From Muribaculaceae bacterium (GTDB lineage Bacteria > Bacteroidota > Bacteroidia > Bacteroidales > Muribaculaceae), in the NCBI GenBank assembly GCA_017505535.1, contig JAFVPD010000001.1:1-57059 (forward strand): a stretch of 57,059 nt of DNA, in the 5' to 3' direction. Below the pieces are notes generated by a model. That model saw nothing but the letters and a program-made list of their open reading frames with translations, ran no database searches and was not told the origin of the DNA. The position numbers were made by a program, and so were the translations under genes. Positions 8,543 through 18,200 of the stretch are shown here, in pieces (position 1 is the first letter of the stretch; each line of letters starts with the position of its first letter).

Positions 8543-10357
8543 ATGAAATTGATTAAAGAAAAAATACAATATATATTGCAGATGCTCCAAAATGGGTTTA
8601 TGAGCTTTGTCCAATGGCGACAGGAACATATAAAGGAGCGTACGTTTGTGATTATTTTGGCATTGTTTGTGGGATTGTTTGCCGGATTTGCGGCGTTGTT
8701 ACTGAAGTCTCTCATACATATAATCTCTGACACTCTGACATCTCACATGGAGGTTACCGGTGGAAACTATCTTTATTTGGCCTATCCGGTGTTGGGTATT
8801 CTCATTACGGGAATATATGTGCGATATGTAGTGAAAGATAACATCTCGCATGGTGTAACCCGAGTGCTTTACTCTATTTCGCAGAACAAGAGTCGCTTAA
8901 AACCTCACAATATATTTACATCGGTCACAGCAAGTTCGATAACAATCGGTTTTGGTGGATCGGTTGGAGCCGAAGGCCCGATTGTTTATACAGGAGCAGC
9001 GATAGGCTCTAATTTAGGGCAGATATTCCGATTATCCCCTCGAGTGTTGATGCTGATGGTGGGCTGTGGAGCTGCAGCCGGTATTGCCGGAATATTCAAG
9101 GCTCCCATTGCCGGTATGCTATTTACCATAGAAGTATTGATGCTTGACTTGACAACCGTGTCGGTCATGCCGTTGATGATTGCCTCAATTACGAGCGTCA
9201 CAGTTGCCTATGTCTTTACCGGGTATGACGTGGAGTTTTTCTTTGTACAAAGTGAACCGTTCGTTACTCAACGCATTCCGTTTGTGATATTGTTAGGCGT
9301 CTTTTGTGGACTTGTTTCCCTATACTTCACGCGAGTAATGAATGTAATGGAGAACTTCTTCAAGGGAATTGAAAACCCGTGGAAAAAAACCGCTATCGGA
9401 GGTGGAATTCTTGCGTGCCTCATCTTCTTGTTTCCCCCATTATATGGTGAAGGTTATTCATCTATTACCGATTTATTGGGCGGAGACCCTTCATCAATTG
9501 TAAATGGTAGTGTGTTTTATGGTGACCGTAATAATGTGTGGTTCATATTATTCTTTATAGGCGCTATAATTCTCACAAAAGTATTTGCGACATCGGCAAC
9601 CAATGGTGGAGGCGGTTGTGGCGGTACGTTTGCTCCTTCGCTCTATGTGGGCTGTATGGCCGGATTCTTTTTTGCCTACTTGTTTAATAATCTTGGCTTT
9701 GATCTTGACTTGTCAATAAAGAATTTTGCATTGATGGGTATGGCAGGAGTGATGTCGGCAGTTATGCATGCCCCATTGATGGCAATCTTCCTCACCGCCG
9801 AGCTTACAGGTGGATATGACCTATTCCTCCCGTTGCTCATTGTTTCGGTAATATCCTATGGAACAATCAAAGTGTTTGAAAAACATAGCATCTATACAAT
9901 GCGTTTGGCACGTAGAGGCGAACTTCTTACACACCATAAAGATAAGGCTGTGCTCACGTTGTTGAAGATGGATAGTGTTATTGAGAAAGACTTTATAACC
10001 GTGCGCCCCGAAATGTCACTCAAGGAAATGGTTGAAGTGATTTCTCAGTCCAATCGCAATCTATTCCCGGTAGTGAACAATGATAATGTTCTATTGGGAG
10101 TTGTGTTGCTCGATGATATACGCAACATCATGTTCCGCCCCGATTTATATCGTAAAATGAAAGTGAGTAGATTCATGAGTATGCCTCCGGCCAAAATTGA
10201 AGTAGGGGAGAATATGGAGCGAGTGATGAAAACATTTGACGATACCGGAGCATGGAATCTGCCGGTAGTGGAAAATGGAAAATATGTGGGATTTGTTTCT
10301 AAATCCAAAATCTTCAACTCCTATAGACGAGTGTTACGCCACTATTCAGAGGATTAG
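8543..10357 (+). CDS. ClC-family chloride channel/antiporter with C-terminal CBS pair
   Basis: 604 residues: ten or more membrane helices (about 30-430) followed by two CBS domains (about 470-600). The anion-pathway motifs are present: GAEGP with the gating glutamate at residue 144, and GGCGGTFAPSLYVG for GxFxP. The position equivalent to the internal proton glutamate of E. coli ClC (E203) is valine 198, next to E197. It therefore may be a channel or an atypical exchanger. It lies 8 nt after the sugar transferase gene in the same operon. The CBS pair suggests regulation by adenine nucleotides. Confidence 0.93.
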   Translation: MKLIKEKIQYILQMLQNGFMSFVQWRQEHIKERTFVIILALFVGLFAGFAALLLKSLIHIISDTLTSHMEVTGGNYLYLAYPVLGILITGIYVRYVVKDNISHGVTRVLYSISQNKSRLKPHNIFTSVTASSITIGFGGSVGAEGPIVYTGAAIGSNLGQIFRLSPRVLMLMVGCGAAAGIAGIFKAPIAGMLFTIEVLMLDLTTVSVMPLMIASITSVTVAYVFTGYDVEFFFVQSEPFVTQRIPFVILLGVFCGLVSLYFTRVMNVMENFFKGIENPWKKTAIGGGILACLIFLFPPLYGEGYSSITDLLGGDPSSIVNGSVFYGDRNNVWFILFFIGAIILTKVFATSATNGGGGCGGTFAPSLYVGCMAGFFFAYLFNNLGFDLDLSIKNFALMGMAGVMSAVMHAPLMAIFLTAELTGGYDLFLPLLIVSVISYGTIKVFEKHSIYTMRLARRGELLTHHKDKAVLTLLKMDSVIEKDFITVRPEMSLKEMVEVISQSNRNLFPVVNNDNVLLGVVLLDDIRNIMFRPDLYRKMKVSRFMSMPPAKIEVGENMERVMKTFDDTGAWNLPVVENGKYVGFVSKSKIFNSYRRVLRHYSED

Positions 10358-11334
10358 CCAATCAGCAACGACATATAATAGAATGCTCTATGGCGCCTTA
10401 GGTCTTGTTTTGCCAGCGACATTAAAGAATTGGCATCGATAGCAAGTTCGGGCATCTCATTGAGTTGTTGATAGACCCATTGCTCGATTTTTTTGCGAGA
10501 GGAAAAAGGATTGCATAGTTGTCGGGCGATAGCACTCATAAGTGCATTTAGAGCCCCTTGGTTTAGAGCCTGAATGTTCTCAGAAGAATCGATTTTAAGG
10601 TCCGATAGTAGTTTGCGACAACTGTAATAAAGTTCTTTGTCTTTAATCCAAAGGTCGGTTGGAGACAATGCCGATTTTCCTCCTGTGAGGTAGTTATAAC
10701 CGACATAATCTACCCAAGCAAATTTTTTGGCAATAGAGAAGATGCGCAGATTTGATAGCATATCTTCGCCATAGAAATCGGTCGTAGCATTCAGTTGCGC
10801 ATCAATGAGAAGTTGTCGGCTATAAAGTTTGTCGCAAAGGCTCAAAGGCAAACCGCGCTTTGAAAGCAAAGCCCCAATGAGCATCGTTGGACACATTGAT
10901 TCGTCGGTAAAGTATTTAGCCGGAGAAAATAGAGGCAAAGGCAATCGTAGAGATTGAACAATTCGTCGAGTGCCCATCATGACTATGTCGGCACCGGTCT
11001 CTTGTGATTTTTGTAGGAGTCGTTCGGCGGCCATCGGTTGTAAATAGTCATCGGCATCAAGAAACATTATATGTGAGCCGGTTGCTACATTAATTCCGGT
11101 AATGCGAGAATGACTCAACCCTTTGTTGGTGTCGTGAGTGACAAGCTTAATGCGACCCTCTGATGTTGATAAGTCCTTGACGATTGATGATGTTTTGTCG
11201 GTCGATGCGTCGTTTACTACAATTATTTCAATCTCCCTCAAAGATTGAGACATAGCCGATTTTAGCGCACGTTTTATGCGAGATTGCTCGTTAAAGGCCG
11301 GAATAATTATACTAACCAATGTATTGGACGTCAT
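10354..11334 (-). CDS. GT2 family glycosyltransferase
   Basis: 326 residues with a GT-A fold. The N-terminal VSIIIPAFNEQ, the VVNDASTDKT nucleotide-binding segment and the FLDADDYLQ metal site (DxD type) are those of family 2 inverting transferases. The C-terminal half is helical with NPFSSRKKIEQW. It is 4 nt overlapped with the upstream gene, which has the same layout and the same NPFSSR-KIEQW block, so the two are paralogues. The acceptor is probably a surface polysaccharide; sugar specificity cannot be read. Its 3' end overlaps the end of the convergent ClC gene by 4 bases. Confidence 0.92.
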   Translation of the reverse strand: MTSNTLVSIIIPAFNEQSRIKRALKSAMSQSLREIEIIVVNDASTDKTSSIVKDLSTSEGRIKLVTHDTNKGLSHSRITGINVATGSHIMFLDADDYLQPMAAERLLQKSQETGADIVMMGTRRIVQSLRLPLPLFSPAKYFTDESMCPTMLIGALLSKRGLPLSLCDKLYSRQLLIDAQLNATTDFYGEDMLSNLRIFSIAKKFAWVDYVGYNYLTGGKSALSPTDLWIKDKELYYSCRKLLSDLKIDSSENIQALNQGALNALMSAIARQLCNPFSSRKKIEQWVYQQLNEMPELAIDANSLMSLAKQDLRRHRAFYYMSLLIG

Positions 11335-12359
11335 AGGCGACTGAGGAGATTAAGAATTTGAAATATTGTGTAGTTCTTACGGTTTTGGCGCAATTTCTGT
11401 TTGGCTGCATTTTTTGCCAATGAACTATTTGAAATTATATTAAAATGCTCATTGTCAAGTAGTGGCCTGATTTCATTCCAAAAGTCGAGAGAAAGTTCGT
11501 GATTAATCCATTGTTCAATTTTTCTGCGCGAAGAAAACGGATTATAGAGCTGTAGTGCGATGTTTTCAGTGAAATCTTCGACCATATTTTGTGCCACGAT
11601 CGATTTGCGCTTGTCGCTGTTGGCAATCATGGGCATATTTAGCAGACAGGAGCATAAGATTTTTTGCTCATGCCATTTGTACAAACGGATCAAATTGGCA
11701 TCGCCCGAATTATAGTTGGCTCCACGATAATCGGTCCATGCGATGCTGGAGGCATGTTGCATCACGTTGAGATTAAACAATAGGTCTTCGCCCAATATTA
11801 TCCCCGAAGGTTGGAGTTGAGCATTTTCAATGAGCTGTTTTCGGTAAAGTTTGGTCCACACATTGGCCGAAATGTGCCCTGAGAGTAAAAGGTCAATCAT
11901 TTCATCGCGAGAATATATGGACTTTTTTAGGTGGGCAGACGGAATGTGCATGTCAAAGCCAACGGGCAATCGAGCAATAGAGTGGCGTGAAGCCATTTCA
12001 ACAATGTCGGCACTGGTCGCTATGTGGGTGTCGTAGAGCGCCTGAATAGCACCTTGAGCAAGGGTGTCGTCGGCATCAAGAAATGCAACAAGGTGGCACG
12101 AGGCACGTTGAGCCCCGATTATTCGAGCAAGTTGCATGCCGTGGTTTGATTCCAAACGATGTAATTTTATGCGAGAATCGGCCGATGCATGCCGTTTAAC
12201 AATTGACGCAGTATCATCGGTAGAGCCATCATCAATAACGACAATTTCAATGCGATTGAATGATTGTTGCTCGAGCGATTTTAACGCCCGAGCAATGTTG
12301 CGATGCTCGTTATGAGCGATAATAACAATGCTAACCAATGGATTGTCGTCATTCATCAT
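11331..12359 (-). CDS. GT2 family glycosyltransferase (paralogue of downstream gene)
   Basis: About 342 residues. Family 2 signatures are VSIVIIAHNE, VIDDGSTDDT and FLDADDTLAQ. It is the first gene of a two-gene minus-strand unit. ATG 12359 or 12356 is preferred to the TTG at 12365, because a TACTTTTG -7-like element occupies 12370-12363 and would place the transcript start almost on the ATG. The common C-terminal block with the next gene points to tandem duplication. The substrate is unknown, but cell-surface glycan synthesis is likely. Confidence 0.9.
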   Translation of the reverse strand: MMNDDNPLVSIVIIAHNEHRNIARALKSLEQQSFNRIEIVVIDDGSTDDTASIVKRHASADSRIKLHRLESNHGMQLARIIGAQRASCHLVAFLDADDTLAQGAIQALYDTHIATSADIVEMASRHSIARLPVGFDMHIPSAHLKKSIYSRDEMIDLLLSGHISANVWTKLYRKQLIENAQLQPSGIILGEDLLFNLNVMQHASSIAWTDYRGANYNSGDANLIRLYKWHEQKILCSCLLNMPMIANSDKRKSIVAQNMVEDFTENIALQLYNPFSSRRKIEQWINHELSLDFWNEIRPLLDNEHFNIISNSSLAKNAAKQKLRQNRKNYTIFQILNLLSRL

Positions 12360-12362
12360 GTG

Positions 12363-12370
12363 CAAAAGTA
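12363..12370 (-). promoter_or_regulatory. -7-like element abutting GT2 start codon
   Basis: On the minus strand this reads TACTTTTG, matching TAnnTTTG, and ends only 3 bases before the ATG at 12359. If it is used, the mRNA would be leaderless or nearly so. No good -33 TTG is present at 19 bases. Confidence 0.35.
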
Positions 12371-12445
12371 CATATTATTCGGCAAATTTCGCACATAATG
12401 GCACATTTTAAGATAATATGTGCCATAGGTTAAGGATTTGTTAAT

Positions 12446-12478
12446 TTGAGGTAGAGTGCAAAAGATTGATTAATTTTG
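12446..12478 (+). promoter_or_regulatory. promoter for 2-oxoacid oxidoreductase operon
   Basis: TTG (12446-12448) and TAATTTTG (12471-12478), with a 22-base spacer. The ferredoxin start lies 41 bases downstream. Confidence 0.5.
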
Positions 12479-12518
12479 TAGTGCGAAAAGAACATTAACA
12501 CAAGAATTAATCCGTATT

Positions 12519-12749
12519 ATGGCAAAGGTAAAAGGAGCCGTAAAGATTAACCAGGAACGCTGTAAAGGCTGTGACCTGTGTGTGGTAGCATGTCCGGTTG
12601 ACGTGCTGATGCTTCAGCCCAAAGAGGTGAATGATAGAGGTTATCACTATGCATTTGCCCACAATCATGAAGCATGTATAGGTTGCGCATCTTGTGCAAC
12701 AGTGTGTCCCGATGGGTGTATCGAAGTGTATCGAGTCACCATCAAGTAA
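12519..12749 (+). CDS. 2-oxoacid:ferredoxin oxidoreductase, ferredoxin-like delta subunit
   Basis: 76 residues with two complete 4Fe-4S motifs: CKGCDLCVVACP at about 16-27 and CIGCASCATVCP at about 52-63. It carries electrons from the thiamine-bound intermediate to external ferredoxin. It is the first of four genes in the order delta-alpha-beta-gamma. The AAG-rich leader and A-rich region before the ATG are typical of Bacteroidetes translation starts. Confidence 0.93.
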   Translation: MAKVKGAVKINQERCKGCDLCVVACPVDVLMLQPKEVNDRGYHYAFAHNHEACIGCASCATVCPDGCIEVYRVTIK

Positions 12750-12776
12750 CAACGATTCATTTATTTAAGTAGAAAA

Positions 12777-13868
12777 ATGGAAGAAGACGTAAGATTGATG
12801 AAGGGTAATGAAGCCATTGCACATGCGGCTATTCGCTATGGTGCTGATGGATATTTTGGCTACCCAATTACACCACAATCTGAAATTCTTGAAACTCTTG
12901 AGGCTGAAATGCCATGGGAGACAACAGGAATGGTTGTGCTTCAAGCCGAGAGCGAAGTTGCGGCGATAAATATGGTTTACGCAGGTGCTGCTTGTGGTAA
13001 AGCGGTATTTACATCTTCGTCAAGCCCCGGAGTGAGTTTGAAACAAGAAGGAATTTCATATATAGCTGCCGGAGAGCTACCTGCGCTCATTGTGAATGTA
13101 ATGCGTGGAGGCCCCGGATTGGGAACAATTCACCCATCTCAAGCCGATTATTTTCAAGCAACAAAAGGTGGCGGACATGGTGACTATCATCTCATCGTGT
13201 TAGCTCCGTCAAGTGTGCAAGAAATGGCCGACTTTGTAGGACTTGGGTTTGACTTGGCATTTAAGTATCGCACTCCGGCGATGATTCTTGCCGATGGCAT
13301 AGTAGGCCAAATGATGGAGAAAGTCGTATTGCCCCCTCAGCGTCCTCGTCGCACCGATGAGGAGATTGCCGCTCAATGTCCTTGGGCAATCACAGGGCGT
13401 CCGGCTACTCGCAAGCCAAATGTAATGACTACGCTCGAGCTTGATTCCTATCAGATGGAACGTAATAATGAGCGATTCCAACGCACTTATCGACTCATTG
13501 AGCAAAATGAGGTGAGATATCAAGAGTATTATACCGATGATGCCGAATATTTGATTGTTGCGTTTGGCTCGATTGCTCGTATCTGCTTGAAAAGCATTGA
13601 AGAAGCCCGTAAAAATGGCGTGAAAATCGGACTTTTGCGCCCAATAACGCTTTGGCCTTTTGCCTATGACCGCATCGCAGAACTTTCAAAACAAGTGAAA
13701 GGAATGCAGTGTGTTGAACTAAATGCCGGGCAAATGATTGAAGATGTGCGCCTTGCTGTTGAGGGACGTGTCCCGGTGACCCACTTTGGCCGCTTGGGAG
13801 GCATTGTTCCTAACCCCAACGAAGTGCTTGAATCGTTTTATTCACAATTTCCCACTGCTAAAAAATAA
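12777..13868 (+). CDS. vorB: 2-oxoacid:ferredoxin oxidoreductase alpha subunit (VorB/KorA type)
   Basis: 363 residues. It contains the pyrimidine-side domain of the family (GNEAIAHAAIRYGADGYFGYPITPQSE in overlapping pieces), the TSSSSPGVSLKQEG turn and the MRGGPGLGT segment. A C-terminal transketolase-like domain (about 250-350) ends in a YSQFP tail. With the beta subunit it forms the catalytic core that oxidatively decarboxylates 2-oxoacids to acyl-CoA. Relatives are named 3-methyl-2-oxobutanoate (VOR) or 2-oxoglutarate (KOR) enzymes. Substrate choice is not resolvable from sequence by eye. Confidence 0.92.
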   Translation: MEEDVRLMKGNEAIAHAAIRYGADGYFGYPITPQSEILETLEAEMPWETTGMVVLQAESEVAAINMVYAGAACGKAVFTSSSSPGVSLKQEGISYIAAGELPALIVNVMRGGPGLGTIHPSQADYFQATKGGGHGDYHLIVLAPSSVQEMADFVGLGFDLAFKYRTPAMILADGIVGQMMEKVVLPPQRPRRTDEEIAAQCPWAITGRPATRKPNVMTTLELDSYQMERNNERFQRTYRLIEQNEVRYQEYYTDDAEYLIVAFGSIARICLKSIEEARKNGVKIGLLRPITLWPFAYDRIAELSKQVKGMQCVELNAGQMIEDVRLAVEGRVPVTHFGRLGGIVPNPNEVLESFYSQFPTAKK

Positions 13869-13873
13869 ATGCT

Positions 13874-14644
13874 ATGACTGCCGAAGAAATTATTAAGCCC
13901 GAAAATAAAGTCTATGCCAAGCCCGACTTGCTCAATGACAATCACATGCACTATTGCCCGGGTTGCAGTCATGGTGTTGTGCATCGTCTCATTGCCGAAA
14001 TAGTTGAGGAAATGGGAATTGCCGACAAAACCATTGGCATTGCTCCCGTGGGGTGTGCGGTATTTGCATATAAATATGTTGACATTGACTGGATTGAAGC
14101 CGCTCATGGCCGTGCTCCGGCAATTGCAACAGCCGTAAAACGCCTGAATCCATCGCGCATGGTGTTTACCTATCAAGGTGATGGCGACTTGGCTGCCATT
14201 GGCACGTGTGAAACAATTCATGCTGCAAATCGAGGTGAGAATATTGCAATAATTTTCATAAACAATGGTATCTATGGTATGACCGGAGGACAGATGGCCC
14301 CGACTACGTTGGAGGGAATGAAAACATCAACCACCCCCTATGGCCGACGCATAGATTTGAACGGTTATCCGTTGAAAATATCCGACCTGTTGGTACAACT
14401 TGATGGAACATGCTATGTGACACGTCAAGCAGTGCACACTCCTGCTGCGGTGCGCAAGACCAAAGCAGCAATTAAACAGGCTTTTTTAAATTCGATGGAG
14501 GGTAGAGGTACTTCGCTTGTTGAGATTGTCTCTACTTGTAATTCGGGTTGGAAAATGTCACCTGTGGAATCAAACAAATGGATGGAAGAAAACATGTTTG
14601 CCAAGTATCCCTTAGGCGATCTTAAAAACACTGTAAAGAAATGA
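13874..14644 (+). CDS. 2-oxoacid:ferredoxin oxidoreductase beta subunit (TPP-binding)
   Basis: 256 residues. It has CPGCSHG near residue 30, the thiamine diphosphate/Mg site GDGDLAAIG with NNGIYGMTGGQ about 30 residues on, and TPYGR. These are the hallmarks of KorB/VorA-type beta subunits. It follows the alpha gene by 5 nt, and its stop overlaps the ATG of the gamma gene by 4 nt. The complex would link amino-acid or TCA-type 2-oxoacid oxidation to ferredoxin reduction in anaerobic metabolism. Confidence 0.93.
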   Translation: MTAEEIIKPENKVYAKPDLLNDNHMHYCPGCSHGVVHRLIAEIVEEMGIADKTIGIAPVGCAVFAYKYVDIDWIEAAHGRAPAIATAVKRLNPSRMVFTYQGDGDLAAIGTCETIHAANRGENIAIIFINNGIYGMTGGQMAPTTLEGMKTSTTPYGRRIDLNGYPLKISDLLVQLDGTCYVTRQAVHTPAAVRKTKAAIKQAFLNSMEGRGTSLVEIVSTCNSGWKMSPVESNKWMEENMFAKYPLGDLKNTVKK

Positions 14645-15174
14645 AAGAAGAAATTATCATAGCCGGTTTTGGAGGACAAGGAGTGCTTTCAATGGGAAAA
14701 ATTCTTGCTTATGGTGCGCTTATGGACGGACTTGAGGTGACTTGGATGCCTTCTTATGGTCCTGAACAACGTGGCGGGACTGCCAATGTAACCGTTATCC
14801 TTAGCGATGCACCTATTAGTTCGCCGGTGCTTGATTACTTTGATACGGCGGTGATTCTCAATCAGCAAAGTCTTGATAAATTTGAGGCGGCAGTGAAACC
14901 GGGCGGAACACTCATTTATGACCCTTATGGAATACATCGTCTCCCAAGTCGCACCGACATAAATATTGTGCGTATTGATGCCATGGAGGCAACATTTGAC
15001 ATGGCAAGTGCAAAGGCTTATAATATGGTTGTATTGGGGGCGTTGCTCAAGGTAAAACCATTAATTCCGGTTGAAAGCGTAATTAGAGGTTTGAAGAAAA
15101 CATTGCCCGAGCGTCATCACCATCTCTTACCAATGAATGAGGCTGCAATTGCTCGCGGAGCACAACTCGTTTAA
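14641..15174 (+). CDS. 2-oxoacid:ferredoxin oxidoreductase gamma subunit
   Basis: 177 residues, normal for the gamma subunit. The N-terminal GFGGQGVLSMGKILA motif, the SYGPEQRGGTANV segment and the NQQSLDKF region identify it. It completes a four-subunit enzyme with the three upstream genes. An ATGA overlap with the beta gene indicates coupled translation. A bidirectional hairpin separates it from the convergent protease gene. Confidence 0.93.
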   Translation: MKEEIIIAGFGGQGVLSMGKILAYGALMDGLEVTWMPSYGPEQRGGTANVTVILSDAPISSPVLDYFDTAVILNQQSLDKFEAAVKPGGTLIYDPYGIHRLPSRTDINIVRIDAMEATFDMASAKAYNMVVLGALLKVKPLIPVESVIRGLKKTLPERHHHLLPMNEAAIARGAQLV

Positions 15175-15201
15175 ACAAGTCACATTACAACTCATAACAT
15201 A

Positions 15202-15236
15202 AACAAAGGCGGATTCATAACGAAACCGCCTTTGTT
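15202..15236. terminator. bidirectional terminator between convergent operons
   Basis: AACAAAGGCGG (15202-15212) pairs perfectly with CCGCCTTTGTT (15226-15236). It lies between the end of the gamma-subunit gene and the end of the tricorn-like protease gene. Confidence 0.8.
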
Positions 15237-15258
15237 ATAGATATATAACTTATTGTGC

Positions 15259-18200
15259 TTATTTGGCATTAAGCTCTTTGAGGAGAGTCTCAACGGCTGT
15301 GCGCAATTGAGTGTCCTCGCCCTTTACAACTGTCTCGGGAGCATTGAGCACATATACGTCGGGCTCCAATTGAGAGTTTTCAAGATAAGAGCCGTCGGGC
15401 AATTCGTAGCCCACGACAGGAATACCAAATACGAGTGTGGGATCTTGTAATGTTACCCAGTTGACACTTGTCATTGTCCCGGGAACAGGAGCTCCTACAA
15501 GTTTGCCAATTCCACGGTGTTTATACACCCAAGGAGTTCCGTGAGCATTGCTATAGTTGGCTTCACACTGAACCATGATGCTTGGTTTGTTCCAGCGGCG
15601 ACTTGGCATATCGCATGCTTCAACACCACGCACAACCTGAGTGAAATATTTCTTTCCGCTGAAGAGAATTTCAATATCTTCATGGAGTCGGCCACCGCCA
15701 TTCCATCGAGTGTCGATGACAATACCTTCGCAGTGGTTGTATTTCCCTAAAATGTCGGAATAAACTTTGCGGAAACTATCGTCGGCCATTGATTGAATGT
15801 GCACATATCCCAAACGGCCTCCCGACCATTTTTCAACATCGGCAGCACGTTGTTTAATCCAACGGTCGTAAAGTAATTGGTTTTGAGCCGAAGCCGAGAT
15901 GGGGAGTATCACTTCATCAAATGTCTCTCCGGTAGCGGGGTTGGAAATCGTGATGAGTGTTTTTTTCTTTGTGAGTCCGTTGAGTAGTTGTGCATAGTCT
16001 TGCGAGGCTGTGATCTCTGTGCCGTTGATTTTAGTGACAATGCACCCGGCTTCAACTTTAGATGAAGCACGATCAAAAGGACCTTTTTCCAATACTTCGG
16101 CAACTTTCAGTCCATTGCCTTTGTGGGTGAAGTCATAGAGCAATCCAAGGCTTGCAGTAGCATCGCCGGTGCTTGTCGAGCGATATCGGCCACCGGTATG
16201 CGACACGTTAAGTTCGCCGAGCCATTCGCTGAGCAACTCGGCAAAGTCATAGTTATTGTTGATGTGAGGGAGGAATTGGCGATAGTTTTCGGTCATCTTG
16301 TCCCAATTCACTCCGTGCATATTCTTGACATAGAACATTTCTTTTTCTTGGCGATAGACATAGTCAAACATATATTCACGCTCGGCGGCAAGGTCGAGTT
16401 TCATGCGAGCCGAGTAGGTGATGTTTGTCATTTTTTCGCTCTTCGCGTCCATCTTTTTCATTGCGCGATTGCCAAGTAGGAATATGTTTTTACCCTCTTT
16501 GTCAATCTCAAGTCCCATCATTCCGGCATCAAGTTTGCTGGCTTGTTTAAGGTCTCGTTTACGCAATGATATTTTCCACAAGTCATATCCTTTGCCGGCC
16601 GAAGAGAGATAGTAAAGTGTTTCGCCGTCTTTAGTGATGATAGCGTCACAAATGTCAGAAGAATAAGGCGTCAATCTCACTTGTCGGTCGCTGATTCCAT
16701 CAAGCTCAACCTTTATCGACTTGGTGTCTTCAACTTTTGCTTTTGGAGCAGCATCTTTTGAGTCCTTATCATCTTTAGCTTCTTTCTTCTGTTTCTTCTG
16801 CTCTTTTTCAACCTCTTTGTATAGGGCATAGTCTTCCTCGCTCAAACGATATTTATCGTAGGCGTCTTGATTGAGGAACACGAGCATCACGTCCATCTCA
16901 GAACCCCATGAAGCATGGTTGCGCATTCCGTAACGTTCTGAGAGGAATAAGATTGCATTTCCGTCCATTACCCAACGAGGAGATTCGTCAAAGTATCCGC
17001 TTTGAGTGATGTTGGTGATTTTTCCGCCTTCGGAGCCTACGATTGCAATGTCGCTATATGGGTCGTGCTTGTTGTCAACCACTGAAAGTACAAACCATTT
17101 GCCATCGGGCGACCATGAGTAGGCAAAACCTCCGTTGCGACGTGCATGGGTAGAGCCATCTGTGATTTGGCGAGTCTTTTTAGTTTTGAGATTCATCACC
17201 ATGAGTTTGTTGCGGTCTTGAATGAATGCAATTTCATTCCCATCGGGAGAGTATGACGGATAGGTGCGTTCAATGCCATCTTTCGCATCAAAAAGCGGCT
17301 TTTCGTTGATGAGGGTTGCATTGGCAAAATTTTGGTCTTCTTCACGAGCGATTTCGGCTGTGTAGATGTTCCAATGACCATCACGCTCGCTGGTATATGC
17401 AATTGTGCGGTTGTCGGGGGTCCATGTTATTTGGCGCTCGGCGGCTGCTGTATTGGTGATCTGTTTTGTGGTGGCATATTCAACCGATGTGACAAACACT
17501 TCGCCACGTTTGGTAAATGCCACTTGCTTGCCGTCGGGCGAGGCTGTTGCTCCCGAAGCTCCGCTATTGACTGCTATTGTTTCAAGCAAATTTTCATCGT
17601 CGAGAGTGATGTCGATTGATACTTTATGGGGTGAATTATTGCCCTGTTTGGTGTAAATCTCGCCATTGTAGGCAAATGCTAACACTCCGTTGTTGCTTTG
17701 AGAGAGGAATCTCACTGGGTGGGTCTTGAAGTTGGTGACGGCGCTCACCGACGTGGGATTGTTCATCGGGAATGAGTAAACGTTAAATGATTTGCCGTCA
17801 CGCTCACTCAAGAAATACACTGTAGAGCCATCGGCCGATAATACAGGGTTGCGATCTTCGCCGGCGCGATTGGTCAAATTTACATGCTTCCCTGTCAAGA
17901 GGTCGCAACTCCAAATGTCGCGAGTGATTGACGAGGTGTGATGTTTGCGCCATTCATCTTCCATTCCTTTTTGATCGTGATAGAGGAACGTTGTCCCGGC
18001 CGAATTAAAACTGAGCATTTGGGCCGGAGTGGCGATTACTTGTTGAGGTTGACCTCCTGTTGGCGCAATTTTGTAAAGCTCAGTAAGTCGGCCCGATGGG
18101 AACATCGCGCTTTGAGCCGGGTCTTGAATGTTTGCCGAAAAATAAATATAAGCACCATCGGGCGAGAATGCTTCGGGTGTTTCTGAAGCCGAGTTAAATG

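Noticed and set aside
12507..12752. Minus-strand ORF opposite the ferredoxin gene
   Set aside because: It is a shadow of the cysteine-rich ferredoxin frame, with no start context and no family.
16123..16479. Plus-strand ORF opposite the tricorn-like protease
   Set aside because: Antisense shadow of a gene with clear catalytic residues; no promoter or ribosome-binding context.
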